The notes under the pieces were generated by a model that saw nothing but the letters and a program-made list of their open reading frames with translations, had not been told where the DNA came from and searched no databases. From Akebia trifoliata (Eukaryota; Streptophyta; Magnoliopsida; Ranunculales; Lardizabalaceae): a DNA stretch of 64,000 nt. The position numbers and the translations under genes were made by a program. Shown in pieces: positions 10,491 through 22,277 of the stretch (position 1 is the stretch's first letter; the number at the start of each line of letters is the position of its first letter). The stretch spans positions 62,001 to 126,000 of the forward strand of contig JADQWC010000045.1 in NCBI GenBank assembly GCA_017979445.1. Direction: 5' to 3'.

Positions 10491-11900
10491 ATGGTGAGAT
10501 CCACAAGAACTAATGAAGTCAATGCACCCCCACTAGTGGCACTAGCCGCAGATACTCAACTTTTAGTGATGCTAGATGCCATGAGAAAATAGTAAAAAGA
10601 AATGCAGAAGAAGATAAATGATTTGGTTGAAAAAAATAAGAATTTGAGTTAGCATCCTGATAATCAGCAACTAATGAGACGAGATAGCCCACCAAGGGAC
10701 TTTCAGTCGTCAAATAAGGATGACCGTGTTTCGAATATGGAAGAAAGCACACCGTTGTTGATCCCTATAGGAGAAGGCGAGACAGAGGTTACTATTACAA
10801 CCACTCGGACTAAGCCTGTAATAGGTTTGACTCGAGAAGAGATCAGAAAAATGATTATGAAAGAGAAGAAAATGATGAAAAATATTGATATAGGCACAAT
10901 GGTAACATAAGCCGTCAAAGGGAGTCAGAAGTCTCCCTTTACGGTAGAGATCCTAATGGAGAAAATTCCAAAGAAATTCATGCCATCACGTTTTACTCCT
11001 TACTCAGGGACAAAAGATCTAGTGGAATACCTTTTTCATTTTCGATAGATGTTAGCCTTATGGGAAGGAAAATAAGGATTGATGTGCAGACTGTTCCCTT
11101 TGAGCTTGCTGGAGAATGCGTTAACATGGTTTCACAAGTTGTTAGGTGGGTCCATAGCTTCTTTTGATGAGCTCTGTACTACTTTTGTAACTCGTTACAT
11201 TGGTAATAGAAAAAGTGGCAGAGACGTTAATGCGCTGCTTAGTATTAGGATGCACTTTGGAGAAAAGCTCAAAGAGTTTACAAGATGATTCAGAAAAAAA
11301 GTTATGTCTCTAGAGAGTTGCGATGAGAGAATAGCTATGGTGGCATTCAGGAACTCTTTGCCATCTGGCTCAGGGTTGTATAGATCCCTTGTGAAAAAGA
11401 AACCAGAAGCATTGAATGAACTGTTCTAAAGAGCAAAGTACATTCATTTGGAAGATGACCCCCGAAATTCTATTAGGAAAAGCAAGGTGATACGTACAGT
11501 GGTGAAGCCCAGTAAACAACATCAACCACAATAGTAAAGTAGGAAAAGGTCGCTTGAGCAGGATAAAAAATGAAAAAGAGAAGGAACGTATTTTGCCATG
11601 CCTTTCAGCGAGATTTTGCCACTTATTACAAATAAACCTTACTTTGAGTGGCCAACACCTCTTCCTCGAGATCAGATAAATCGAGACGAGAGGTACTACG
11701 AGTATCACAAAGTGCGGGCACACACCACCAATAGATGTCAGGTCTTGAAGAGGGTCCAGTAGAGGTTGGTAGAGTAAGGCAGGTTAAGATATTTTCCCAA
11801 AAGATAGAAGGATCATCCACCGAGATAGGAACCATAAACCTGATCAGCCACTTGTGGAAGGACAGGATAGGAGGGTAGTTGTGATACATGTTGTCCTCAG
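10491..11900 (+). pseudogene. gag: gag of A (capsid/nucleocapsid), multiply stopped
   Basis: Starts with ATG at 10491, 28 bp after the LTR (MVRSTRTNEVN). Recognisable capsid text includes FTPYSGTKDLVEYL, LLENALTWFHKL and FDELCTTFVTRY (about 10990-11200), then LKEFTRxFRKKV and the NSLPSGSGLYRSL stretch. Stops occur at AAATAGTAA (10590-10595), TTAG (about 10649), ATAAGC (about 10909) and several later places. Nearly all are TAG, TAA or TGA where CAG, CAA or CGA is expected, i.e. single C-to-T changes. It would have formed the particle core; now dead. Confidence 0.8.
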
Positions 11901-11967
11901 GTAGAAAAGTAAAAGGTCAGATTAAAACCAGACTGACAAGAGGACCAAGAGACGTAGAGCAAAGCAT

Positions 11968-12360
11968 ATGGCCTACGTCTATATAGCAAGGAGTGAGCAT
12001 ATAGAGCAAATACAACCTTACGACAAGCAGACTATGGCGTTCATGGAGAAGGACTTAGAGGGGGTAACGAGGTCCAATTACGACGTACTCGTGGTAACTC
12101 TCCAAGTGGGCACTTTTATTCTCAAGAGGGTACTGATCGAAAGCAGCAGCTCTGTCGACATCCTATATGCTTTAACCTTTCTAAAGATGGGCCTTAACAG
12201 TAGTTTCTTAATCCAACAAGAGCACCATTAATTGGGTTTAATAGGAGGACAAATCAGTTCTTGGAGGAAATAGTTTTACCCATACAAGCATGACCAATAA
12301 CCTTGATGACCAAATTTATGATCGTCGATGCAAGTTTTCCATACAATGCCATCCTAGATA
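11968..12360 (+). pseudogene. Aspartic protease domain of A, catalytic Asp lost
   Basis: An open stretch of 87 codons (11968-12231) includes YDVLVVTLQVGTFILKRVLI followed by ESSSSVDILY. In the family this is VLIDSGSSVDILY; here the catalytic Asp is Glu and the Gly is Ser, so cleavage of Gag-Pol would be abolished. Downstream text to about 12360 keeps remnants of the flap and second half. Confidence 0.75.
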
Positions 12361-12639
12361 GATGGTGAATCCACGAGATGAGGGTTGTTCCCTCTACATA
12401 TTATCAGATCCTACGATTCCCAATGCCGCAAGGGATGTGAGACATACGAAGAGATCAAGTAACGACCCAAGTATGTACATTGGACAAAGAGGAGCCCTTT
12501 GGGATCAAAGTCCAATAATAACAGTTATAGTGGGGAGAAAATGAGCTTGGTGAAACCCCATGCCTAGAAAGCATCTAGATAGTGGATCTGGGATAATGAA
12601 GACAAATAGGAGTAAAGGCAGAGTTGGCATCAAAGGAGT

Positions 12640-14440
12640 TGAGAAAATTGACTAATTGCCTAGGAAGGAATCGGGATGTCTTCGCTTGATCCATAAATGA
12701 GATGCTAGGGATCAGCCCATAAGTGATTTATCACTATTTGAATGTGGAGTTAGCCTTCAAATTGGTAAAATAGAAGTCGAGTAAATTAGCACCTCAATTC
12801 AGAGAAGCAGTGAACGAAAAAGGTGAACAGGCATATCAAAATTGGATTCATTAAGGAGGTGCAGTTCTCTGACTAGATAGCAAATATTGTGGTAGTGCCT
12901 AAGAAGAATGGGAAGGTTAGAGTTTTAATTGACTTTACGAACCTAAACAAGGCCTACCCCAAGGATAGATAAGCTGGTAGATGCAACTTCAAGCCACGAG
13001 AGGTTGTCCTTCATGGATGGTTATTCTGACTACAATCAGATACAACTCAACCCAACAGATCAAGAGAAGACAACCTTCATCACCAACCAGGGACTCTCTA
13101 CCAAGTCAATGCGGGGGCTACCTGTCAGAGGTTAGTAACAAAGTTCTTCAAGGATCTGCTAGCTAAGACCACAAAAATCTACATCAATGATCTGCTAGTG
13201 AAAAGAAAAGGAAAGAAGATCACGTAGTTGATCTAGAAGAAGTCTTTTATCGAGTAAAAAAAGTGGGGATGAAGCTTAATCCAAAAAAATTCACTTTCGC
13301 ATTAACTTCAGGGAAGTTTTTAGGCTACCTGGTCACGAAGAGAGGGATAAAAGCCAATCCAAACTAGAACAGAGCACTGATAGAAATGCCCTCTCCGAAA
13401 ATACAAAAGCAAGTTTAGAAGTTGGAAGGAAAAGTCGTAGCCGTAAATTGTTTCATCTCCAGGTCTTCTGATAAGTGTAGACTATTGTATTAGTTGCTAC
13501 AAAAAAAATACCAAGTTCGAGTGGAAAGAAGAATGTGAGCAAGCCTTCACAGAACTAAAGAAGTATATGGGCAGACCACCTATACTCTTCAAGTCAGAAG
13601 TATGAGAAGAATTAAGGCTGTACTTAGCCATCTTAGAACACGCACTCAATTCAGTCTTGGTCAGGGCTGGAATAATAGTAGACTAACCTATTTACTTTTT
13701 GAGCAAGACCTTTATTGATGCAGAGACGCATTACTCGAGACTCGAAAAAGTTGGGTTAGCTTTAGTCTACACAACGTTACACCTAAAACTGTACTTCTAG
13801 GCACATCGAGTATAGGTTATTACAGAGTATCCCTTAAAGTCCATATTGGGGAAGATAAAATGATCATGTAGGATGGCAAAGTGAGCTATACAGTTGGCAG
13901 AGTTTGGACTGGAATTTAAGTACAGAGTATTGCTTAAAGGTCAAGCAGTAGCTGACTTCTTGGTAGACTTCCCAGTAGAAGAAAATGTAGATCTACTGGT
14001 AGATGAATTGGAGTATGTAGAAGAAGAACAAGAACCGCACAATAGCCGAGGGTGAAAAGTTTATGTGGACGGATCATCAAACCTAGAAGAGTGAAGAATA
14101 GGGTGGTGTTGATTACTCCAGAGGGGTCCAAGATAGAGAAGGTAGTCATACTAGGATTTAGGACGTCGTATGATGCTACTCGGCCTCAATTCTTTAGTAG
14201 GGCTGGGTGTAACAGAGGAAACAATCTATAGTGACTCACAATTAATAGTCAATCACGTCAATGGGACATTTGAGGCACGAGATCTCAAAATGCAGCTATA
14301 TCTGAAGAAGATTAGGTCTGTCATGCTTCGAGCAGGAGAGATTAAAGTAGAGCATATACCTCGAACAGACAACAGGCATGTGGACGCCTTAGCCTACATA
14401 GCCTCGATGTTAACAAGGCAGGACAAGAGGTAATTTCCAT
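12640..14440 (+). pseudogene. RT, RNase H and second RNase H of A
   Basis: RT signatures in order: a stopped FSD(W)IANIVVVPKKNGKVR (12860-12920), DFTNLNKAYPKD, DKLVDATS, LSFMDGYSDYNQI (about 13010), then IYINDLLVK where the active box should be Y-x-DD (first Asp is Asn, about 13190). LNPKKFTFALTSGKFLGYLV follows. RNase H spans about 13520-13900. A second, archaeal-type RNase H ends with YSDSQLIVNHVNG and HIPRTDNRHVDALA (14170-14430). Several frameshifts and stops; a short deletion lies after AYPKD. The double RNase H supports Tat placement. Confidence 0.8.
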
Positions 14441-14459
14441 AAGGTTATTAGGAACATCC

Positions 14460-15700
14460 CGCGATAGATGACCCAGAGCTGGTCAATGTGGTAGCAGTCA
14501 TAAGGAACCAAGGATAGATGAACCCAATCCTAGCCTTCCTACAGCGAGGGGGACTACCCAACAATCCGAATGAGGCTAGATGAGTCAAGAGTAGAGTAGA
14601 AAGTTTCACTACTCTAGATAGGATTTTGTATAGAAACTCTGTTAGAGAGCCACTCCTATGTTGTCTAGCACCAGAGGAGACAAAGCATGTGTTAAGTGAA
14701 ATCCATGAAAGAGACTATAGAAACCATTTCAAGACGAGGTCTTTGGCCCATAAAGTACTATCTCAAGGGTATTTCTAGCCCTGCTTACAGGAAGATGCAG
14801 CACTATATGTCAAGCACTATGATAGTTGTCAAAGGCATGGAAAGATAATTTGGCAATCAACAATGCAGCTCAACTACCTTATCAGCCATTAACCATTTGC
14901 ACAATGGGGAATCAACATAGTAGGCCCACTGCCTAAAGCACCAGGTAACTTGACTTTCTTGCTATTAGCCACAGATTATTTTACTAAGTAGGCAGAAGTG
15001 TTCCCTCTAGCCAGAATACGTCAGTAGAAAATTTAAAAGTTTCTATGGGAAAACATTATCTAAAGATTTGGTCTGCCACGCACTATAGTCTCTAATAACT
15101 AGAGACAATTTGTAGGATAACAGATTAAAGATTTTTGCGAAAAATATGGAATGACATAGTTATTCTCCACACCATAGTATCCACAAGGCAATGGACAGGC
15201 AGATACTACAAATAAGGTGTTAATAGACACTCTAAAGAAAAAATTGGGAGAAACAAAGGGTAGGTGGACAACAGTCTTGTATGGCATGTTATGGGCCTAT
15301 AGTACAACTGCCAAAACCTCTACAGGGATGTCACCATTCGCTATGGTCGATAGCATGGAAGCCGTGATCCCTATGAAAAATAACTTTCCTATGATAAGAT
15401 CTAGAGTAGTGCAAACTGACCAGAAAAATGAGAAGCAGCATTGGTAAGACTAGAACATTATCACAAGAAGCTGCAAAGCTACTTCAATAAGAAAGTTCGC
15501 CACAGGTAGTTCAATGAAGAAGATTTAGTGTTGCGTAGGGTGTTCTAGAGTACAGAAGAGCAAAATAGTGGCAAACTGGGCATTAACTAGAAAGGGTCAT
15601 ATAGAATAGCAAGGATATACCAGAAGGGAATCTATTACTTGATAACGATGTTCGGTCAAGAGCTGCCTAAACTGTGGAATGCTTGTAACTTAAAAATGTA
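14460..15700 (+). pseudogene. Integrase of A, all three catalytic acids changed
   Basis: Zinc-finger region (HxxxxxxDSCQRHGK, about 14800), then the catalytic core. The first acid (family DIVGP) reads INIVGPLPKAPGN with Asn at 14914; the second (family SDNG) reads SNN with a stop at about 15095; the third (family GQAEA) reads NGQADTTNKV with Asp at about 15198. The tail ends near 15708. LLATDYFTK is followed by TAG for the usual Trp. Cannot join DNA ends. Confidence 0.8.
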
Positions 15701-15734
15701 TTATCAATGAATAATATTTTTTAATTGCTATAAA

Positions 15735-16035
15735 CTTATGCATAGGAATTAGTACTAGAGTTGGATCCCACTTGGATCCAAGTCTACGTGGGTCTTCTCT
15801 ACCTTAGTTGGTAGAGTAAGCAGTTGATCGAGGCCCAACTCTAACACGAATAACAGTAACACTAATGTGGATCTCACTTGGATCCCAACCTACGAGGGTC
15901 GTTTTTGCCTTCATTGGTAGAGCAAGAAGTTGGTCGAGGTTCTGCTCTATCACGAGTTTCAAGAGCACTTAAGTTGGATCCCACCTAGATTCGGACTTAC
16001 ATGAGTTTTCTCTACCTTAGTTGGCGAAATAAGAA
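15735..16035 (+). repeat. Tandem repeat after integrase of A, about 105-bp unit, 3 copies
   Basis: Units start near AGTTGGATCCCACTTGGATCC (15762), AATGTGGATCTCACTTGG (15864) and AAGTTGGATCCCACCTAG (15971). The first carries a perfect 7-bp stem-loop CTCTACC-TTAGTT-GGTAGAG (15797-15816); the other two have it in decayed form. This is the usual place for tandem repeats in Tat elements. Confidence 0.75.
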
Positions 16036-19000
16036 GCTGTTTGGGGCCCACCTGTAGCACTTGGTCCAAGGTATGTTCCTAATCGAAGAAACCAAATGGG
16101 TGTCATCCATATCTTCCTCATCGTCCCTCTTTTCCTCCTCCTCATATTGAAGTCGAGCAGCTTCAAAGCCTTCATCATAATCCTTAGTCAAAACATCCTC
16201 TGCCAACTGAGAGTATTGGGCCTACAGTTGTCCCAACAATCTGTTGGTCGCAGTCTCATCTTCCTTAGCCTGAGCTACCCTAGCTGATTTAACACCTACT
16301 CTCAATGAGCTTAGCTCAAGCTCTTGTTGTTACACTTTTTCTCGAAGCTTCACTAGTTTTGCATCTCTCCTCTATACTTTCTCTTTGTAGCTGACCAGTT
16401 CTAGTTGTAAAAAACCCTAGAGATCTGTCAGCTTCCTATTGGAGACCTCCAAGGCCAAGTCAGCCTTAGAAAATTCGACCAAATTAGCCTCCATCTTCTC
16501 TCTAGTTTTTCAGGAAAATTGGAACAAAGTTATTTTTTTTATGCTCCCTAGTAAGGACAGCCGCCTGGTTCTTGGCATTACGCCACTTCAAGAAGGCAAG
16601 GATTCCGTAAACATGGACCTACGAAAAAGGGTAAAGCATTTAAGTGAATAAAACATGCAAAGTAGATAGCAGGATAGGAAGAGCAGAGAATTACCAAGTG
16701 AAGAACGTGAGCAAATCGACTAAAGCCCAGGTTACCATTTGCCTAGTCAGCAACATCCCGATCCTTAGGAGAAATGGACTGGAAAAGCATAAAAGTAGTG
16801 ACAACAAGGTCCTTTACCCTACAATTCTTATTGTAAACATAGGAGAGGGGTCAAAAAATGTTATTCTCATTCCCATCTTTGAGGAAAGCCCCACAACCTA
16901 TCCAAGTAAATGCAATTGCCTCCAAAGGAGTTGTAAAATCCTGAGTTTTTTATTCGTATCTCGATAAGAAATAAATAGTGAAATTTTGAGAAAATCTTGA
17001 AAATGGGATTTAGGGTAAAATTTTAGAATTTTGTTCTGATCATTTTTAATGAAATCTGGCTTCACTACTGGATTCAAAATGATCAAAAAACATACATTAG
17101 CCTATAAGCACGCTCAAATGCGAGTCCAAATAAAAAAGTTCCAAAATCCTCGATTACCTAGTTGGACCAGACTAAACTAATGACTTTTTACTAGATCAAG
17201 AATTGTTAAGATTCGATTATACTATTGGGTTTGTAACAAAAAATTATAGAAAATAGATTACTTACTTGTCATTTTTGGAGATCAAAAAGTTGAATTATCA
17301 TTAAAAACGAAAACGACATCAATTTTAGGGTCCCATTGTGCCAAAAATATAAATTTTTGTTAGAGATATAATTTGTAAAAATTGATCATACCATTATATC
17401 TAGAACGAAAAATTAAATAAAATAGAGTATTCATTCGTCACTTTTGATGTCCGGACGGTCAAGTTATTGTCAAACGAAACAATAGGTAAAATATTGATTT
17501 CGTCCCAAAAATTTATATAAATAAAATTTTAAAATTTTTCACTATTAATCATCATTTAAAACCATCCAAAAATCAGCCAACGTTTTTTTTTTAAATTTGA
17601 TTTTTCCCTTGACTTTCCAACTCAGATTCGTCGCGAACAGTCCGTATTCTACCTTCGATGCAGAAAGGGAAAACATCTGTAGCCTCGACTTCTATAAAAC
17701 CCATCTAATTTTTATTTCGTTTTCTCATATTTATGGTCTCGTATCATCAAAAAATAGTCGTATGTGATACATGAGTTTCGTACCTTCGACCCTAGATTTC
17801 ATCTATTTCGGGGTCAAACCGTCTTCTGTCGTAGAAGGGAGAAAGGACGACGGCATCGAGATCTTCGAAATCACTGGGTTAGATTAAAAAATTAACTACC
17901 TCAAAGTTTGACCAGTCTCGATTTCCGTGCCAATCGTCTCGATTTTCGTGTATGCTTTTTGATCATCTCTTATGGAGATTGTAAGGAACTCTTAATTTCT
18001 ATTAGTAATCGTAGATTGTGAAAATTGCATTTAAGATTTTATTAAAAATTTGTGATGTGTTTTAAAAAATATAGAATTCAATTGATTATTTCAAATTCAC
18101 GCTAGAACTTGCATATTTGATATGTTTAATTATATTTATAACAAATTATACGTGGGTAGGATATTTCATCGAGTTATTTCTGTCAGTTGGATCCTGTGTA
18201 CCGCTCAGATCCTATTTTGATCTAAGTTTTGTATTTTTTCAATGTTATTGAAACAAATGAATTTTATAGTTGAAAAAATAATTTAATATTCAATGAGCTC
18301 ATATTAAGTTGATAAATATCAGAAAGTGAATATCTTATTTAACAGATTGAAAACTACAAAAATTGAAAAAAAAAAAAAGGGATGAAACAGTAAAATATAA
18401 TAATCACACCCGAGAGGTGATGTTTGCATTTTATATTGTAATGTTGTACGTAGGTTGGTGGAGGGATATCTAGGGATAATGATTGGTTGTATGTTTATTT
18501 AAATTCTGTTGGCGCAGAGGCTTCAAGTTCTATTACTTATTTTAGGCCGGGTGGTCATAGTTGCATGGTAGAAAACTAGATATCTATTCTCAACCTTGTA
18601 TTGTTAATTTCTCTTTTGTTTCAAATGAAAATAATATATATATATATGTAGCTATTTTGTAAGCTGTTAAAGAGTTTGTGAATGCCTAAAGAGATAGTAT
18701 GTCATATCATCCAGAAATGGTGTACTATCCTAAGATGTACGGTAGGGACCACTAAGCTCATACGTGGTATGGGACGCATATAAGAGTGGAGTCACAATTG
18801 GAATCTGGATTTATTCCTTTCTATCTTTACCAGTGAACTTGTAATGTAAAGGTGGTCGTATACAAATGGTTTGTATATTTGGAATTACATGTATGTGTGA
18901 TAGTTATAGATGAAAATGATTAGTCAATGATCACTAACAATCTATAGTTGTCGAACGTTCTGACACATCGAAAAGAGACCCATTGCTTACGGTCTCGTCA

Positions 19001-21362
19001 AACGGCCAGCCTTAGCCGAATAAATAGTCCCGCAAGTATGGTAAACAGCAACTAACCACAAAATCAGGAACTAATACTTTATTATAAAACATCATGTCCC
19101 GACTAGGAGCGATCCAATCGTGAATCCCAACTCTCTAATTCCACTCCTCTACCATTGTGTATTATATATCTGTTGCCTTATTTTGATGTATAAAATGAAA
19201 TGCATGTTTAATGTTACCATTTTGTCACTTAGATTTGTATAAAAAGAAAATGCTATAGTGGGTACTGTTGATTGATGTAATGTGAGTTTTATATTTAGTT
19301 GCTCATCCCTAACTATATGTACCAGTTAATCGTAGTTTCTTCTATAAAATTTTATATATTTTAAAATGATTCAGTATGTTTATTCATTCATCTTAGGAGA
19401 GGTTATTGATAAAAATTGTTTGCTTCCCTACTAGGTAACCATTGTTACTCACCTTTTCTTTCTCCATTTTTTTAGTTTCAGATCCGAAACTTGGCGTAGG
19501 TGTAGAAAACGAGTGAGGACTATTTAGTAAGTTAGATAGACAATCAGAGTTCGTCACCTGGTGAGTATTAGCGCTATACCCCCTAGTGGTATCAATTTTT
19601 CCAAGAGTACTATAGATTTGGTACTGAGCGTTAGGATTTTTATTAGAGTGAGGAATGTTTATATAATCCTATACTTTTGTTTATCCTTCCGCACTCTGAT
19701 CTATCATACATTATTAGATGTATATAGACTTTCACTAGCATTATATTTTATATGTTTATGCAGGATAATGTATGTCGTCTATCAGGTGCAGGTTGAACGC
19801 CATGCAATGCTAACATAAACAAAAGAGAACATGCCGAAATTTTGAGGCACCACCTAGTGTCTTGAGATCTGACATAGGATTTTGTGTTAGTGTTTGACGG
19901 GGCGTTACAAGAGTTTTATAATGCCCAAGGTCCTTATGTCCAGACTTTTCTAGAAGGGAAGGACTCCTCAAACTTTTCCTGACCAGTCGATGCCTCTTTC
20001 GCGACTATAAGTCAGGAGTAAGGTTGTACTCCTTGAAGGTGGCAAAACTCTACCTTACCTAAGTCTGAATTTCCTTAGAAAGCTGAATATGGATAGCAAC
20101 AACTATAGTAATAGCATCAATAGCAATAGCAGCAAAAACAAAAGTAGAAGTAGAAGTAAGGGTAGGTACTATAGCCAGTTGGCCTATTTCTCCAGTAACG
20201 GTAGAGCCTCAAGTGGTCAGACTCCTCTTTTTCTTCATCTTCTTGGCTGGGCTAATGGGAGAAGCATCCCTGATGACAGGAAAACATGAAAATGGGAACT
20301 CCGAGAGGTCGATATTCATGACATCGGAAGACTCTGGCAAAATTTCAAATGAAGGAGGGTTAGAAACAAAGACCTAGAATGTATCAAAACATTTCAGATC
20401 TTGTTTGGCCTGGGTAAAGGAAGCTTGACCAGATAAAGTCCCTTGTCGTGGAGATGATCAAAGGGGAACAAATGAAAGGGGGAATGAGCCAAGATTTTCC
20501 ACGGTCTGCTTGACCCGATCAGAGGAAACTTGTTATGTAGGTGGCTGAGGGAAAATATAAGGGAGATCTTCTACCACCACCCCCTCACTAGCTCTAGTTT
20601 AGAGGTTTATTACTACAAGCCTCCGATCTTTGGATGCTCTGCGTTGCTCCTTCCTAGCTTCAATAGCAGCAAGAACGGAAGAATCTATGAATGAAGTAAA
20701 ATAAGAGTCAGAAGTAGAAAAAGTCACAAATCAAGTAGAAGAGTGAGACATAGCCAAATAACATCAAGTTAATCTTATCCTAAAAGGTCTGAGGGACCCT
20801 GAATCCCTCATGAGGAACACCAGGGGAAAACTCTCAGTTCCCGAAGATAAGTAAGGGGTTTTTGTGTTACCTTTGTCAGAACTGGGGAGAGAAGGATCTG
20901 GTGCCACTGCTGCACTCTTGGAGGACAACAAGTAGTACCTAGAGCGTTGAGGGATGGCCTTCAGATTGTATATGGAGAGGATGTTTTTGGGGTTATACCC
21001 ATCTTCTCCACCAAACGGTAGAAGTTTTCAGACATTTCGCTTGGGGCTCGGTTTATCTTACTAAGTACCTCTATAAGGAAGGGAGAGAGAAGAAAACTAA
21101 GGTTAGCCTTAATTTGGCCAGTGTAAAATAAAATTTCTCTTTGACAACATTCGTCGGGGGTGTCAAGGTCGTCGCTGACCCGAATAGACACAGAAGCAGG
21201 AATATAGAGACTACGCCTATGTTGGGTTGTATTAACAACCATTGAGAAAGTAAGTGTGTAGAGAAGAGAAGACAAGTAAAGAAAATTACTTTGGTCTAAG
21301 AGAGGTAACAGTAGCAGCAAAACAGAAAGAAAGAGAGAAAAAACTTTTTCACAAAAAAACAA
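16012..21362 (-). pseudogene. Antisense ORF of A ('putative gypsy type transposon' protein), split by solo LTR
   Basis: Runs against gag-pol between integrase and the 3' LTR. N-terminal part (20961-21362) reads IPASVSIRVSDD, EILFYTGQIKANLSFLLSPF and APSEMSENFYRLVEKM, matching the pattern of the plant family Pfam calls Transposase_28 (putative gypsy type transposon). The C-terminal part (16012-16650) is rich in Glu, Lys, Leu heptads and ends DEGFEAARLQYEEEE, a coiled coil. Stops and the solo LTR at 16932-19909 break it. Such antisense ORFs are known in Tat-lineage elements; their function is not established. Nucleotides 19915-20960 hold the decayed middle. Confidence 0.65.
16932..19909. mobile_element. 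Solo LTR, 2,978 bp, inside element A
   Basis: Starts TGTAAAATCC and ends GGGGCGTTACA, flanked by GGAGT (16927-16931) and AGAGT (19910-19914), a 5-bp duplication with one change. No internal region, primer site or polypurine tract is present, so it is the product of LTR-LTR recombination. The length and the TGTAA..TTACA ends resemble Tekay/Del-type chromovirus LTRs, but this is by appearance only and the orientation is not settled. No gene lies within it; ORFs such as 19561-19818 look incidental. Confidence 0.75.
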
Positions 21363-21704
21363 GAAGACAAAATTTCAGAATTTTGGCACAGTTAGAAAGA
21401 AATGAGCACTAAGTCCCCTATTTATAAGAATAAATAGTAGAGCACGTATGCCTGAGAGGACAGCTTGAGTCTAGCCTAAGCATCGCAGTTTGGGGGTAGT
21501 GTAGAAGATAGTAGGACACGTGGACTGACATAGATGAAGAGTGATCCATCTCAGTTATCAAAAACGATTTGAAACGACGTTGCATTGAATGCGTCAATTC
21601 GAAAAGAGCATACGCAATTATGGAGAATCAAAGTAACCAATGGGAAAGTAGAGGTGTGTCTCGAGGAGATGAAGAGACTTCATGTCTCCTCGAGAGGAGG
21701 TAAT

Positions 21705-22277
21705 TATAGAGGGAAATAATTGTGTAGTAATCTAAGTCATACACGTCTCCAAACCGATTAAGTGGTACCAGGCGCAGGTCAGCATACGAGCACTACCCTT
21801 TATGCATGGCAGGTCGAAGCATAGATCTTCCTAACCAGGCTAGAAGGGCAACATAGCATTAAGTGAAACCAGGCCAACCAAGTAGGGGTGACCTGGTCAT
21901 CGAATGACCTTAAGCCTGTTATGCGCACGTCAATCGCAAAAATCTCTGTAGTATAATACGATCAATCCAGAAGATCCTCGTTTGGTAAACAACTTCGTAG
22001 CATCAGGGGATATCCTAGGATTGCCGCCTGAAAAGGGGAATTGATTCGTAGTCAGGAATTATAAGGAGCACAGTAAGCACTATTGAAGGGCATCTTTTGA
22101 TTGGGGAAGGATCAAAAATCTAATCAATATTATTAGACTATACTTCTATTGCTCTAACTTGAGCGTTAAAGTAATTTTAGTAGGTACCATGCCGCTGTGA
22201 GGAGAGAGGTGCTCGAAGCAACTTCAGATCAATGAGGCAGAGTCCATCAGAGTTGTCCACCGGATTCTGACCGCACA
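21705..22277 (+). repeat. 3' LTR of A (573 bp)
   Basis: Starts TATAGAGGGAAATAAT (the usual TG has become TA) after a purine tract CGAGAGGAGG, and ends CCGCACA. Followed by ACTAT, the target duplication. A 260-bp stretch (21363-21704) before it holds no gene. Confidence 0.85.

Larger units (their letters stand above)
9878..22277 (+). mobile_element. Ty3/gypsy Tat-group LTR retrotransposon A (decayed, nested)
   Basis: Two LTRs (9878-10462 and 21705-22277), target duplication ACTGT (9873-9877) / ACTAT (22278-22282), and the order gag, protease, RT, RNase H, second RNase H, integrase, tandem repeat, antisense ORF. The second RNase H and the antisense coiled-coil ORF behind integrase are known traits of Tat-lineage elements. 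Copy 2 of the host segment at 27725-27740 shows the empty site, so the borders are certain. Without the solo LTR at 16932-19909 it is about 9.4 kb. Every coding domain has stops or lost catalytic residues. Confidence 0.88.

Noticed and set aside
19561..19818. 85-residue ORF at the end of the solo LTR
   Set aside because: Lies inside an LTR, no recognisable domain; likely chance.
20089..20289. Ser/Asn-rich plus-strand ORF in element A
   Set aside because: It is opposite to the antisense ORF region and consists of AGTAGAAGTAG-like low-complexity triplets.
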